A program made the position numbers and the translations under genes. Below the pieces are notes generated by a model. It saw only the letters and a program-made list of their open reading frames with translations. It did no database searches and had not been told where the DNA came from. A stretch of 64,000 bases of DNA from Winslowiella arboricola (GTDB taxonomy: Bacteria > Pseudomonadota > Gammaproteobacteria > Enterobacterales > Enterobacteriaceae), in contig NZ_JAODIM010000043.1 in the NCBI RefSeq assembly GCF_025527015.1, positions 372,001 through 436,000 on the forward strand. The letters are read 5' to 3'. Below, piece by piece: positions 1-8,178 of the stretch; position 1 is the stretch's first letter, and the number at the start of each line of letters is the position of its first letter.

Positions 1-1369
1 GGTTGGCAGGGTAGAACTGGCTTTTGATGACATCCGGGTCAGCACGACCGACTTCCGACACGGTAAGCGGGGTTTTAATTGGGTCGAGGCTGTCGAGAGT
101 TTTGCTGCCGGCATCACCGGCGCGCACCGTCAGAGCGACGCCAACCTGTTTCCACTGCTGGGCGATCAGCTGTAACACCTCTTTGTTTTGCGGCTGCGGC
201 AGGGATTCATAAATATTCAGCACCAGACGCTGGCCCTCTTTCTGGCGGATACCGTCGCTGCCCGCTTTCCAGCCCGCTTTATCCAGCAGTTGCTTCGCGT
301 ATTCCGGGTCATATTTCAGCTTGTCGGATAAATCAACATAACCCGCGGCGGATTTCGCCACTACCGAGGTCGCCTGCGGATAGTTAGGGGAGAACAGGGT
401 ATCGACCACCTGACGCGCATAGGTGGCGTGCAGCAGCGCCTGGCGCACGTTAATATCAGCGACCAGCGGATTATCCGGGCGGAAACTGATGCTGTCGTTT
501 ATGCCGCGCGTCGGGGCCGCATAAATCGGGAATTTCTGGTCGCTGGCCTGCTTTTCATCATAAGCCTGCACCTGACGAATCACATCCGCCTGACCGGCCA
601 GCAGCGCGCCAATACGCACGCTATCTTCTGGCGTAACGATAATTTTGATGCCATCAAGGTTGGCCGGACCCTGCTGTGTAAGGTTCTTCGGTCCCCACTG
701 GTAATCTTTACGCGCGACCAGATCGACTTCGCGTCCCAGCTTCTCATCTTTCACCACAAACGGACCGGAGCCGATAATATGGCGGGCATCGCCAAGGGCA
801 TCAAAGCTGCGCGCCAGTGTGCTGAGTGATACCAGACCGGAGCCAATAGTGGCGGTGCCCTGTAAAAAGCCCGGTGACGATTTTTTAAAATAGAACTTCA
901 CCGTCAGCGGATCGATAACTTCGCTGCGCTGATAATTGTTAATCACTTCCGAAACCGGCAGACGGTTCTGCTTATTACCGAGTCCATAGGTATCAAAGTT
1001 TTTTGCCACCGCATTGGCATCCAGCGGCGTACCGTCGGAGAAGGTGACGCCCGGACGCAGTTTAAAGGTGTACTCGGTTTTATCGGCGTTGGTGCTCCAG
1101 CTCTCGGCAATCCACGGTTCCACCTGCAGAGTTTTCGGGTTCTGCCAGGTCAGCTTATCGGTAATCTGATTAAGCAAGCCGCCGTTGGGATAAAAACCAC
1201 CGGCGGGCGGATAGAGGTTAGTATGCGCCTGCTGTTCCAGATAGATCAGCGTGCCGCCTTTCACTGCCGCATCTGCGGCATACACGGTATTGACCCCGGC
1301 GAGCGACAGGAAAAGTGCGCCTGAGGCCAGCGAACGCTGAAGCGCATTCAGACGAAAAAGAGTGTGCAT
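1..1369 (-). CDS. Peptide/nickel-type ABC transporter substrate-binding protein (family 5), partial
   Basis: Periplasmic binding protein of an ABC importer for peptides or similar small solutes. Reading the minus strand from the ATG at 1369 gives an N-terminal signal peptide ending near VYAADA, then the family 5 pattern: a KGGTLIYLEQ strand, NGGLLNQITDKL, WIAESWS, the YTFKLRPGVTFSDGTPLDA signature around residues 85-105, and later FRPDNPLVADINVRQALLHA. The reading frame is open to the window edge, so the C-terminus lies outside. A good ribosome site (AAAGGA) precedes the start. The permease and ATPase partners, if present, lie to the left of the window. The family is clear from sequence; the substrate cannot be read from it. 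Confidence 0.85.
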   Translation of the reverse strand, partial: MHTLFRLNALQRSLASGALFLSLAGVNTVYAADAAVKGGTLIYLEQQAHTNLYPPAGGFYPNGGLLNQITDKLTWQNPKTLQVEPWIAESWSTNADKTEYTFKLRPGVTFSDGTPLDANAVAKNFDTYGLGNKQNRLPVSEVINNYQRSEVIDPLTVKFYFKKSSPGFLQGTATIGSGLVSLSTLARSFDALGDARHIIGSGPFVVKDEKLGREVDLVARKDYQWGPKNLTQQGPANLDGIKIIVTPEDSVRIGALLAGQADVIRQVQAYDEKQASDQKFPIYAAPTRGINDSISFRPDNPLVADINVRQALLHATYARQVVDTLFSPNYPQATSVVAKSAAGYVDLSDKLKYDPEYAKQLLDKAGWKAGSDGIRQKEGQRLVLNIYESLPQPQNKEVLQLIAQQWKQVGVALTVRAGDAGSKTLDSLDPIKTPLTVSEVGRADPDVIKSQFYPAN

Positions 1370-1799
1370 GGTGAATTCCTTTATTATCAACGAGTCTGAG
1401 CTGTTGAGTTATCTTCTGACCAGATGCGGACGGAGAGAAGCAAGGAAATGTGCTAATGATTTCTGGAAATAATCTTTAGCGGGCTATGGGATGGGAAATA
1501 TAAACGAAGACGGAAGGGAGAGTGCGGAAAGGAATGAAATCACAGGTATAAAAAGGGTCAGATATTGGGGTGAAATAAGATAAAATATCTTTTCTAATCC
1601 TGAAAAAAGAAAACCCCAGCAGAGCCGGGGTATCCAAAACTTTTGCCTTTATGTACCATCACTAGAACCCATGCAACATGGGGGAAGAATCCGGTACTGG
1701 CCAACGTTGCTCAGGAAGATTAACGCAGGCTGGCGAAATCGTCAACGTCTGATGATGAAATTTTGTTTCTCTTCACCGGCTGGTAATAAGGAAGATATC
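1370..1799. other. Intergenic region, 430 bases, AT-rich
   Basis: No convincing gene. The left part should carry the promoter of the minus-strand binding protein. The sequence from about 1480 onward is clearly more AT-rich than the rest of the window, like the HEPN/Abi-like gene that follows. It contains one strong minus-strand terminator (listed separately). A plus-strand reading frame enters from 1671 but is better started at 1800. Confidence 0.6.
1600..1631 (-). terminator. Rho-independent terminator on the minus strand
   Basis: On the minus strand the sequence reads ACCCCGGC-TCT-GCTGGGGT followed by TTTCTTTTTT, a stable GC stem with a three-base loop and a T run. It would stop transcription coming from the right, but the gene immediately to its right (1800-2735) runs the other way. 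It therefore appears to be the leftover end of an older minus-strand unit, or the distal terminator of the receptor gene at 2821-4851. Confidence 0.7.
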
Positions 1800-2735
1800 A
1801 TGCCAAAGAGTATAAATTACCCTCCCGTTATGTCATTGCTCTCTACTGCACGGCTTGCTTCTGTCCCTGTCATATTTGATCTACACAGTGATATAGAAAA
1901 ATATGGATTCAGTATCTGGTTGCAACATGCTGCGGCCGCGCTTTATCCGCTGGTACAGCAACTGGAGCTGGTACTCAGAAACTCGATTGATAATGCGGCA
2001 AGAAGCCGCTTTGGCGATTACTGGTGGGATAAAATTCTGTACGACAAAACCAAAGAGAACGCTGATAATTTCATTGGAAATATAAACAAGGCAAAAAATA
2101 AGCTAAAAAAAAGATGGAAGAGAAGTGAAAGGATACAACCCGGGCTTACAAATTCTGTCAGGATTAAAGCACCTGCCTTTACTCACGACGACATTGTCGC
2201 TTCTGCTGATTTACATACATGGGAGGCTATTTTGGTCGATGCCTATAATACCGATATAAAAAACCTTAAAAGTGAATTCCTATGGCCATTATCTCTGTCA
2301 AAAACATTTCGCCGGCTTGATGTAATCAATAATAATCCGACGAAAGCCCGCAAAGAAATTATTAACCTGATAAATGAACTCAGAGAGTATCGTAACCGTC
2401 TTTTTCATCACGATTGTATCTGGATTAAATCTAAATCAGTGGACACCCGTACAGCAATTGATTCCATTAGGGAAAAAATTAACCTTATTGAAAAAGTATT
2501 ATTCGCGATAAGTCCTTCGACGGTGTCAGCGCTCAGTAAATGGGGCATTTTTGCTCATGCTCGCAGAGTCTGCTCAGTCCAGGAACTCAATATATACACC
2601 AACCTGAATTATACCGTTCCATCCACCAATGAACTTCCGGTATTTGATCGCTATCTGGGGATGACTGATGGCACCAGACACTCTGTACCCCTGATGGTTA
2701 ATAAGACTGCGTGTATCTTCTACCAGATGCGTTAA
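1800..2735 (+). CDS. HEPN/Abi-like protein (putative abortive infection protein)
   Basis: A 311-residue protein started at the ATG at 1800, which has an AAGGA site just upstream; an in-frame ATG at 1671 lacks one. The N-terminal part (LQHAAAALYPLVQQLELVLRNSIDNA, spread over roughly residues 30-58) and the later RNRLFHHD segment near residue 202 match the pattern of Abi-like proteins, in which an R-N-x3-H motif marks a HEPN RNase-type site. Such proteins are often phage-defence or toxin components, but activity is inferred. The gene is visibly AT-rich (many AAA, ATT and AAT codons) compared with its neighbours, pointing to recent acquisition. It stands alone, with no antitoxin-like partner beside it. 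Confidence 0.6.
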   Translation: MPKSINYPPVMSLLSTARLASVPVIFDLHSDIEKYGFSIWLQHAAAALYPLVQQLELVLRNSIDNAARSRFGDYWWDKILYDKTKENADNFIGNINKAKNKLKKRWKRSERIQPGLTNSVRIKAPAFTHDDIVASADLHTWEAILVDAYNTDIKNLKSEFLWPLSLSKTFRRLDVINNNPTKARKEIINLINELREYRNRLFHHDCIWIKSKSVDTRTAIDSIREKINLIEKVLFAISPSTVSALSKWGIFAHARRVCSVQELNIYTNLNYTVPSTNELPVFDRYLGMTDGTRHSVPLMVNKTACIFYQMR

Positions 2736-2765
2736 ACAGTAGAGCCGTGGGGATATCAATCGCAG

Positions 2766-2794
2766 AAAAAAGCGCAGATACCGTCACCAGTATC
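2766..2794 (-). terminator. Possible weak terminator of the receptor gene
   Basis: Downstream of the receptor stop on the minus strand, GATAC-TGGTGACG-GTATC can form a five-pair stem, followed after five bases by six T residues. The stem is short and the gap before the T run is long, so this is tentative. Confidence 0.3.
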
Positions 2795-2820
2795 CACGCC
2801 CGAGGGTGTCTGCATTATTT

Positions 2821-4851
2821 TCAGAACAGGTCGACGCGCACATCGACACCGGCAGTGCGGCCAGCATTGACTTGCGCCAGCGCGCTGGCACCGCTGACAA
2901 AACCATAGGTGCGATAGCGACGGTCAAACATATTATCGATATAAGCCGCAATATTGATGCGGTCAGTGGCCTGCCAGCCGACACGCAGATCGCTAGTGGT
3001 GTAGCTGCCCTGGCGCAGAGTATTGTCGCCATCAAAGTAGTGCGGGCCGACCACATTCAGCGCCAGTCGCGGCATCAGCGCGCCCCATGCGGTATCGATG
3101 GTGCCGGTTACGCTGGTGCCTGCGCCGTAACGCGGTACAAAGGGTACGCGTTTATCCTGATACAGCTCGCTGTCGCTGGCGAACGTCGAGCGCACGTAAT
3201 TACCGTTGATATTCCATGACCAGCCTTCGCTAAACTGCCAGCGGTTGCTCAGCTCGATGCCGCTGGCATCGGCGGCGCCAGCGTTGCTGATAGTCTGGTA
3301 ACCCACCGGGCCGGAATAGAGTTGCAGATTTTTAGTATGGGTGTGGAATACCGCCCCCTGCAATTGATTGGCGCCTTGTTCATAGCGGGTGCCCACCTCA
3401 TAACTGATCGATTTCTCGGCATCGTATGGCGTAACCGAAACCCCATTAGTGGGCGCGAAGTTATAGCCGGTGGGTTTGTAACCCTGGGCAATACGGCTGT
3501 AAACACGCAATGCCGGCGTAAACTGGTAACCGGCTGATATCTGGCCTAACACCTGATCGTCACGGGTATTGCCGTTGCCGCCCGCTTTAAAGCCCATACT
3601 GTCGCCGTTATAACCGCTGCTGGCTTTATCATGGGAATAACGCAGACCGCCGCCGAGATCAAACTGATCGGTAACATGCCAGGTCAGATCGCTGTAAGCC
3701 GCAAGGGTTTCCGCCGTCGTATTAGCGTTCACCGCCGTCAGAGGGGTACCGGCATATTGATAGGAAGAGCCGAGTTTCTGACGGGTATTCTGGCGATATA
3801 CGCCAGACACCATATCCACCGGATGATTCGCGCCCTGGGTGGCCGCACGCAGCTCCTGCACATCCTGATTCCAGCGCTCGGCAAAGTTAGCGTCATAGCC
3901 GCTGTAGGGGAACTGACGGCTGAAACTCTGTTGCTGCCAGGCGCTCATCGCGCTAAATACCCAGTTATCGGTATGATAGAGGCCGGTCAGCGACTGGCTG
4001 TGCGTGCAGCGGCGCAAGTAAGGATCGCCGCCGCCCGCGCTGATATCCAGCGTACGACTTTTCACATCAGCAAAAGGCACGTAAGTATCCTGCGTCGCGT
4101 GGGTGCACTCCTCGGTGACCGCCACATTGGCTTCCCATGGTTGCTGGTCTGGTGCCAGACGTAGTCGTACTGTGCCGAGGTTATTACGTGAACCGCCCAG
4201 TTTATCTGAACCGGTGGCCGGATTGGTCATCGCGCCGTTATTCACATCACGCAACAGGGTGGCGCTACCATACAGTAAGCCGTCCTGAATCGGACCGCTC
4301 AGATTGATCTTGCTGCGATAGCTGTCGCGGCTGCTGATACCGCCTTCAACATAGCCACGCGCGGTGCTGTCCGGTTTCTGCGTGACGATATTGATAATGC
4401 CGCCCTGAGCGCTTTTGCCGTACAGCGTACCCTGCGGGCCACGCAGCATCTCGACGCTCTCCACATCCCCCAGATTCTGCACCGCATAGGTGGAGAGTTG
4501 TGGCACGCCATCGATATACAGCGTGGTGGCCGGGTTGTAGAAATCCTGCGCTGATGAGATGCCGCGCAGTGATACCGACTGGAACAGCAGGCTGCCGCTG
4601 TCGCCCATGGTCAGGCCCGGCAACACGCGTGGAAGCTGATCGGTGCGGGTAACATTGGCGTCGCTTAATTCTGGCGCGCTGACTTTTACCGAGGAGACGT
4701 TACGTGCCGAAGCGGAAAGGGGTGACTGTTTACTGGCGGTGACCAGCAGCGTCTCTTCGTGATCACTGTTTGCTGTGGTTTCGGCCGCATAGCTGTGCGC
4801 CGTCAGCAGCAGGCTGCTGATAATCAGAGGGGTAAGTTTATTAATATGCAT
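2821..4851 (-). CDS. fyuA: TonB-dependent siderophore receptor, FyuA/Psn type
   Basis: Outer-membrane receptor of 676 residues, close to FyuA in length (about 673). A signal peptide (residues 1-22) is followed by a TonB box region (EETLLVTASKQS), the plug domain with LRGPQGTLYGKSAQGGIINIV near residue 135, and a 22-strand type barrel ending in aromatic VDLF. Many stretches agree with yersiniabactin receptor FyuA as I remember it, for example VSAPELSDA, SLRGISSAQDFYNPA and IQDGLLYGSATLLR. The start at 4851 has an AGGGA site eight bases upstream. It is divergent from the AraC-type regulator with a Fur-like box between them, the same partnership as psn/ybtA in Yersinia. The ligand is inferred to be the metal complex of the product made by the neighbouring megasynthases. 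Confidence 0.88.
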   Translation of the reverse strand: MHINKLTPLIISSLLLTAHSYAAETTANSDHEETLLVTASKQSPLSASARNVSSVKVSAPELSDANVTRTDQLPRVLPGLTMGDSGSLLFQSVSLRGISSAQDFYNPATTLYIDGVPQLSTYAVQNLGDVESVEMLRGPQGTLYGKSAQGGIINIVTQKPDSTARGYVEGGISSRDSYRSKINLSGPIQDGLLYGSATLLRDVNNGAMTNPATGSDKLGGSRNNLGTVRLRLAPDQQPWEANVAVTEECTHATQDTYVPFADVKSRTLDISAGGGDPYLRRCTHSQSLTGLYHTDNWVFSAMSAWQQQSFSRQFPYSGYDANFAERWNQDVQELRAATQGANHPVDMVSGVYRQNTRQKLGSSYQYAGTPLTAVNANTTAETLAAYSDLTWHVTDQFDLGGGLRYSHDKASSGYNGDSMGFKAGGNGNTRDDQVLGQISAGYQFTPALRVYSRIAQGYKPTGYNFAPTNGVSVTPYDAEKSISYEVGTRYEQGANQLQGAVFHTHTKNLQLYSGPVGYQTISNAGAADASGIELSNRWQFSEGWSWNINGNYVRSTFASDSELYQDKRVPFVPRYGAGTSVTGTIDTAWGALMPRLALNVVGPHYFDGDNTLRQGSYTTSDLRVGWQATDRINIAAYIDNMFDRRYRTYGFVSGASALAQVNAGRTAGVDVRVDLF

Positions 4852-4939
4852 ATGTGCGTCCCTGAATCATAAAAGCCGAGTCTATGTCATCAGTTAACGA
4901 AAGTTGTTGCACCATAAGGTCGGAAACTGCACGATAAAG

Positions 4940-4958
4940 CTAAATAAAAATCATTATC
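4940..4958 (+). promoter_or_regulatory. Fur box between receptor and regulator genes
   Basis: The 19 bases ending in AATCATTATC match the Fur consensus at 14 of 19 positions by eye, with the right half perfect. The site lies 16 bases before the regulator start and 89 bases before the receptor start, so it could control both divergent promoters through iron. Confidence 0.6.
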
Positions 4959-4973
4959 ATTGGAGGGGTTTTG

Positions 4974-5849
4974 ATGGATCACAACCTGGTCGGGAATCTG
5001 CAGCTGACGCCGCGCATCAGTTTGCGCTTCGTGCAGACCACGCTTGAGCAGGACCAGGTGTTTAAAGGCGAATATGGCGCACACCTGACACTGGTGATGA
5101 TGCAGGAGGGCGCCGGACACTTTATGCTCAACCAGCAAAATCTGCAGCACTACCGGCCACACTCATTCTGGCTGTCATGCGCGCAGGGGCCCTGTAGCGG
5201 CTATGATTTTTTTCCGCGCCACCATTTCTATCACCTGCTGATGATTGAGTTTTCCGCCGAGCAGATTGCGCAGGTGGCCGCCTGCGGACTGGTCGCGCCG
5301 GATGAAGATGCCTGGGTGCTGTCGGCGACGTTAAGCGACGAGATGAGCCGACAGATGCAGCGTATGCAGCAGGGACTGCACGATCGTTCGCCTGTCGGTT
5401 TACTGCATCTGGAAAGTATGGCGCTGGAGGCGCTGTGGCTGGCGTTAAGTCAGTTGCAACAGCAGCAACAGGCGCTGAACATTGCTCCGGTGACGCGGGT
5501 TTATCATCGTGAACGTCGGCGTCTGATCGCTGCACGCGATTACATCCGCCAGCACGCGGCGCAACCGCTGACCATTGAGGATCTGGCGCTGCATGCCGGA
5601 TTAAGCCAGATGGCGCTGAAGCGCGGCTTTCGCGCAATGTTTGGCGTTACGCCGTGGAATTATGTGATTGAGTGTCGGCTGCGTGAAGCACAGCGGCTGC
5701 TGGAGAGCAGTCCGCTGCCGTTAAATGATATTGCACTGCGTTGCGGTTTTGCCCACGCCAGCCATATGACGCGTTTTTTCCAGCGCCAGTTTGGTCAGAC
5801 GCCGGGACGCTATCGCAGCACCTGCGAGCAGAGCCTCAGCGCAGATTAA
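4974..5849 (+). CDS. AraC-family transcriptional regulator, YbtA-like
   Basis: A 291-residue regulator. The ATG at 4974 follows a strong GGAGGGG site; a TTG three bases earlier is less likely. The N-terminal half (FKGEYGAHLTLVMMQEGAGH near residues 22-50) is a probable ligand-binding jelly-roll. The C-terminal 90 residues hold the double helix-turn-helix of AraC proteins: LTIEDLALHAGLSQMALKRGF, then LNDIALRCGFAHASHMTRFFQRQFGQTPGRYR. Position opposite a FyuA-type receptor and beside a thiazoline assembly line argues for a YbtA-like activator that senses the metallophore. Its last 14 bases overlap the tail of the converging methyltransferase-thioesterase gene. Confidence 0.85.
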   Translation: MDHNLVGNLQLTPRISLRFVQTTLEQDQVFKGEYGAHLTLVMMQEGAGHFMLNQQNLQHYRPHSFWLSCAQGPCSGYDFFPRHHFYHLLMIEFSAEQIAQVAACGLVAPDEDAWVLSATLSDEMSRQMQRMQQGLHDRSPVGLLHLESMALEALWLALSQLQQQQQALNIAPVTRVYHRERRRLIAARDYIRQHAAQPLTIEDLALHAGLSQMALKRGFRAMFGVTPWNYVIECRLREAQRLLESSPLPLNDIALRCGFAHASHMTRFFQRQFGQTPGRYRSTCEQSLSAD

Positions 5850-8178
5850 GCCTGGCAGCTATCGCCTGTAACAGCGCATCGCGGTGATGGTGCAGATAGA
5901 AATGCCCCCCGGCAAAGCGGTGCAGCTGGCTGTGACGGTCACCATACTCCAGCCACTCCTGCATTGCCGTCAGGCTGACCTCGGCATCGCTATCGCCACA
6001 AAATGCCTGTAACGGTAACGATAACCGGCGCGTTGTCTGCTGCCAGTTGTAGCGCTCGGTCAGGGTAAAGTCGGCGCGCAGCGCGGGTAAAAACAGCGCC
6101 AGTAACTCCTGATGTTGCAGCACATCCGCTGGTGTGCCCTCCAGCCCCTTTAACTGCTGCGTCAGTTCATTATCATTCATCAGATGCCGCAGCGGCTGCG
6201 GTGTCGGATGGTGTGGCGGCCGCCGTCCCGAAACAAATACCCCCTGTAACTGCGTGGCCGGGAGCTGCTGCGCCAGTTCAAAGGCCATCAGTGCGCCGAG
6301 GCTATGGCCCAGCAATGCAAAGGGCTGCTGGCAGAGCGGCGTCAGCGCAGCACACAGTTCCGCCAGCAAGGCATTCAGATCGCTGCGTGGCGTCTCGGCA
6401 AAACGGCTGGCGCGGCCGGGCAACTCAATCGGACAGAGCTGCATCCCCAGCGCGCTGGCCGCGGTTATCCAGTCGCGCCAGCTGGCGGCGTTGCCACCGG
6501 CATGATGGAAGCAGAATAGCGGCAGTCCGGCACCAGTCTGCGGCAGACCGAAAGGCAGCCAGCGCGCGGCGGATTCGCTGGCAGCCGGTAGGGATTGCCG
6601 TAGCGCCTGCACCAGCCATTGTTGCAGGGTCGCGCGCTGCTGACGCAGGAAGAAATGGCCGCCGCGGACGCGTTTAATACTGGTGCTGGCGGTCAGATGT
6701 TGCTGCCAGCGCAGCATACTGGCGACCGGCACCAGCGCATCATCTTCCGCCAGTACCAGCAGCGCAGGCACCGCCAGTTTGCTCTGCGTTGCGGCCTGAT
6801 AGTTTTCGGCCAGCGCACAGTCAGCGCGCAGTGCTTTACCCACCGTCTGCATCATCTCCTGATCAAGCAGTACCGAGTCAGGCGTACCGCCCAGCCGGCG
6901 AACTTCGGCGCAGAACTCGGCGTCACTGCACTCGGAGATGCGTTGCCCCAGCGCAATATCCGGCGCCGGACAGGCCATCAGAAACAGCAGGCGCGGCGCA
7001 CGGTGGCGCTGGCTGAAATAGCGCGCCAGCTCAAACGCCACCTTGCAGCCGAGGCTACAGCCCAGCAGCGCCCACGGGCGATGGCTGTAAGGCTCAATCT
7101 GCTGCGCCAGCTCCGCCACCAGGTTCTCCATGCGGCGCTGCGGCGCGTCATCAATACGGTTTTCGCGTCCGGCCAACTGCATGGCGCAAAAGCGCCAGTC
7201 GTCCGGCCAGCCGTCCGTCTGACCCCAGTCGCGATAAACAGACGCGCCGCCACCGGCATAGGGTAAAGCAAACAGATTAAGCGCCGCCTGCGGGTGTGGC
7301 TTTCCCAGCGGAAACACCGCGCTGTCGCTGCCGTTGACTGCCTGATCGAGCCGCTGGCTGCGCTGGTTAAGTGCCGACAGCAGCGCCTCGGGAAGTGGCT
7401 GACTCTGCTGCGCAGAGGCCGGTTTACGCCAGTGGAAGCAGTAATAATCCGCCTGACCGTTCTCCAGCGCCTGATAAATCGGCGTACCGGGCAGGGCAAA
7501 ATAGTTGCGCAGTTCGGCGATATCCAGCTGCGCATGTTGCGGCTGACGTGCCGCCAGCAGCCGCTCTATCACTTTTTCCCCGGCGCTGCGCCGCGCGGCC
7601 AGCACCGCCTGACGGATCGAGTAGCTATTAACCGCCTGAAAACCGAGCTGACTGATGGCCGTCTGCACGTCATCCCGCGTCTGACGGGCAAAAATATCGC
7701 TATAGAAAAAGTCGCCGCCGGGCTTCAGTACCCGCCACACCTGGCGGAAAAAGGCAGTGAGATCCGGGTAAGCGCCAGAAGATTCGATATTCAGCACCAT
7801 ATCGACACTGTTGTCCGCTTGCGGCAACTGACAGGCATCCGCCAGCTGAAAGCGCAGACGCGGCTGACGGTGACGCTGGCGGCAGAAGTGAATATTGCTG
7901 CTGCTGAGATCGACGCCGGTAACACTGAGCGGTCGCCATTTCTCCACCAGCAGCGCTGCCGTACCGCCGCGTCCGCAGCCGACATCAAGAATATGACGAC
8001 CATCAACCGGATGATCGCCAATCAGCTGCAACACCAGCTGGCGCTGTGCATCACCTGGCGGCAGCGCCGGGCCGTCGGCAGGCTGAAAGCCCCAGTTAAG
8101 AAACAGCGCATGTTCAGCCAGACCGGCGGCATCGAGCAGTTCGCCAAGCTGGCGGTAAGCGTCATCATGGTTTGACAT
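5836..8178 (-). CDS. Methyltransferase-thioesterase-thioesterase fusion protein
   Basis: A 780-residue three-domain protein. Residues 1 to about 260 form a class I SAM methyltransferase: ILDVGCGRGGTA near residue 60, GVDLSSSNI, then NIESSGAYPDL and VLKPGG, reminiscent of O-methyltransferases of mycobacterial phenolic lipid pathways. Two type II thioesterases follow. The first begins LFALPYAGGG (about 305), with nucleophile motif GCSLG (about 374), an Asp in LAEDDALVP and His in GGHFF. The second begins LFCFHHAGG (about 555), with GHSLG (about 625), GDSDAEVS and GGHFYLHHH. Both keep plausible Ser-Asp-His triads. Yersiniabactin loci have one stand-alone thioesterase (YbtT); a fused pair behind a methyltransferase is unusual. 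Likely roles are clearing misloaded carrier proteins and methylating the polyketide or phenol; these are inferences. The ATG at 8178 overlaps the reductase gene by 14 bases. Confidence 0.85.
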   Translation of the reverse strand: MSNHDDAYRQLGELLDAAGLAEHALFLNWGFQPADGPALPPGDAQRQLVLQLIGDHPVDGRHILDVGCGRGGTAALLVEKWRPLSVTGVDLSSSNIHFCRQRHRQPRLRFQLADACQLPQADNSVDMVLNIESSGAYPDLTAFFRQVWRVLKPGGDFFYSDIFARQTRDDVQTAISQLGFQAVNSYSIRQAVLAARRSAGEKVIERLLAARQPQHAQLDIAELRNYFALPGTPIYQALENGQADYYCFHWRKPASAQQSQPLPEALLSALNQRSQRLDQAVNGSDSAVFPLGKPHPQAALNLFALPYAGGGASVYRDWGQTDGWPDDWRFCAMQLAGRENRIDDAPQRRMENLVAELAQQIEPYSHRPWALLGCSLGCKVAFELARYFSQRHRAPRLLFLMACPAPDIALGQRISECSDAEFCAEVRRLGGTPDSVLLDQEMMQTVGKALRADCALAENYQAATQSKLAVPALLVLAEDDALVPVASMLRWQQHLTASTSIKRVRGGHFFLRQQRATLQQWLVQALRQSLPAASESAARWLPFGLPQTGAGLPLFCFHHAGGNAASWRDWITAASALGMQLCPIELPGRASRFAETPRSDLNALLAELCAALTPLCQQPFALLGHSLGALMAFELAQQLPATQLQGVFVSGRRPPHHPTPQPLRHLMNDNELTQQLKGLEGTPADVLQHQELLALFLPALRADFTLTERYNWQQTTRRLSLPLQAFCGDSDAEVSLTAMQEWLEYGDRHSQLHRFAGGHFYLHHHRDALLQAIAARLNLR

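Noticed and set aside
7294-8175. Long plus-strand open frame of 293 codons opposite the methyltransferase domain
   Set aside because: It is antisense to a clearly conserved enzyme and reads as low-complexity Arg/Gln-rich sequence with no family pattern; such shadows are common in GC-rich genes.
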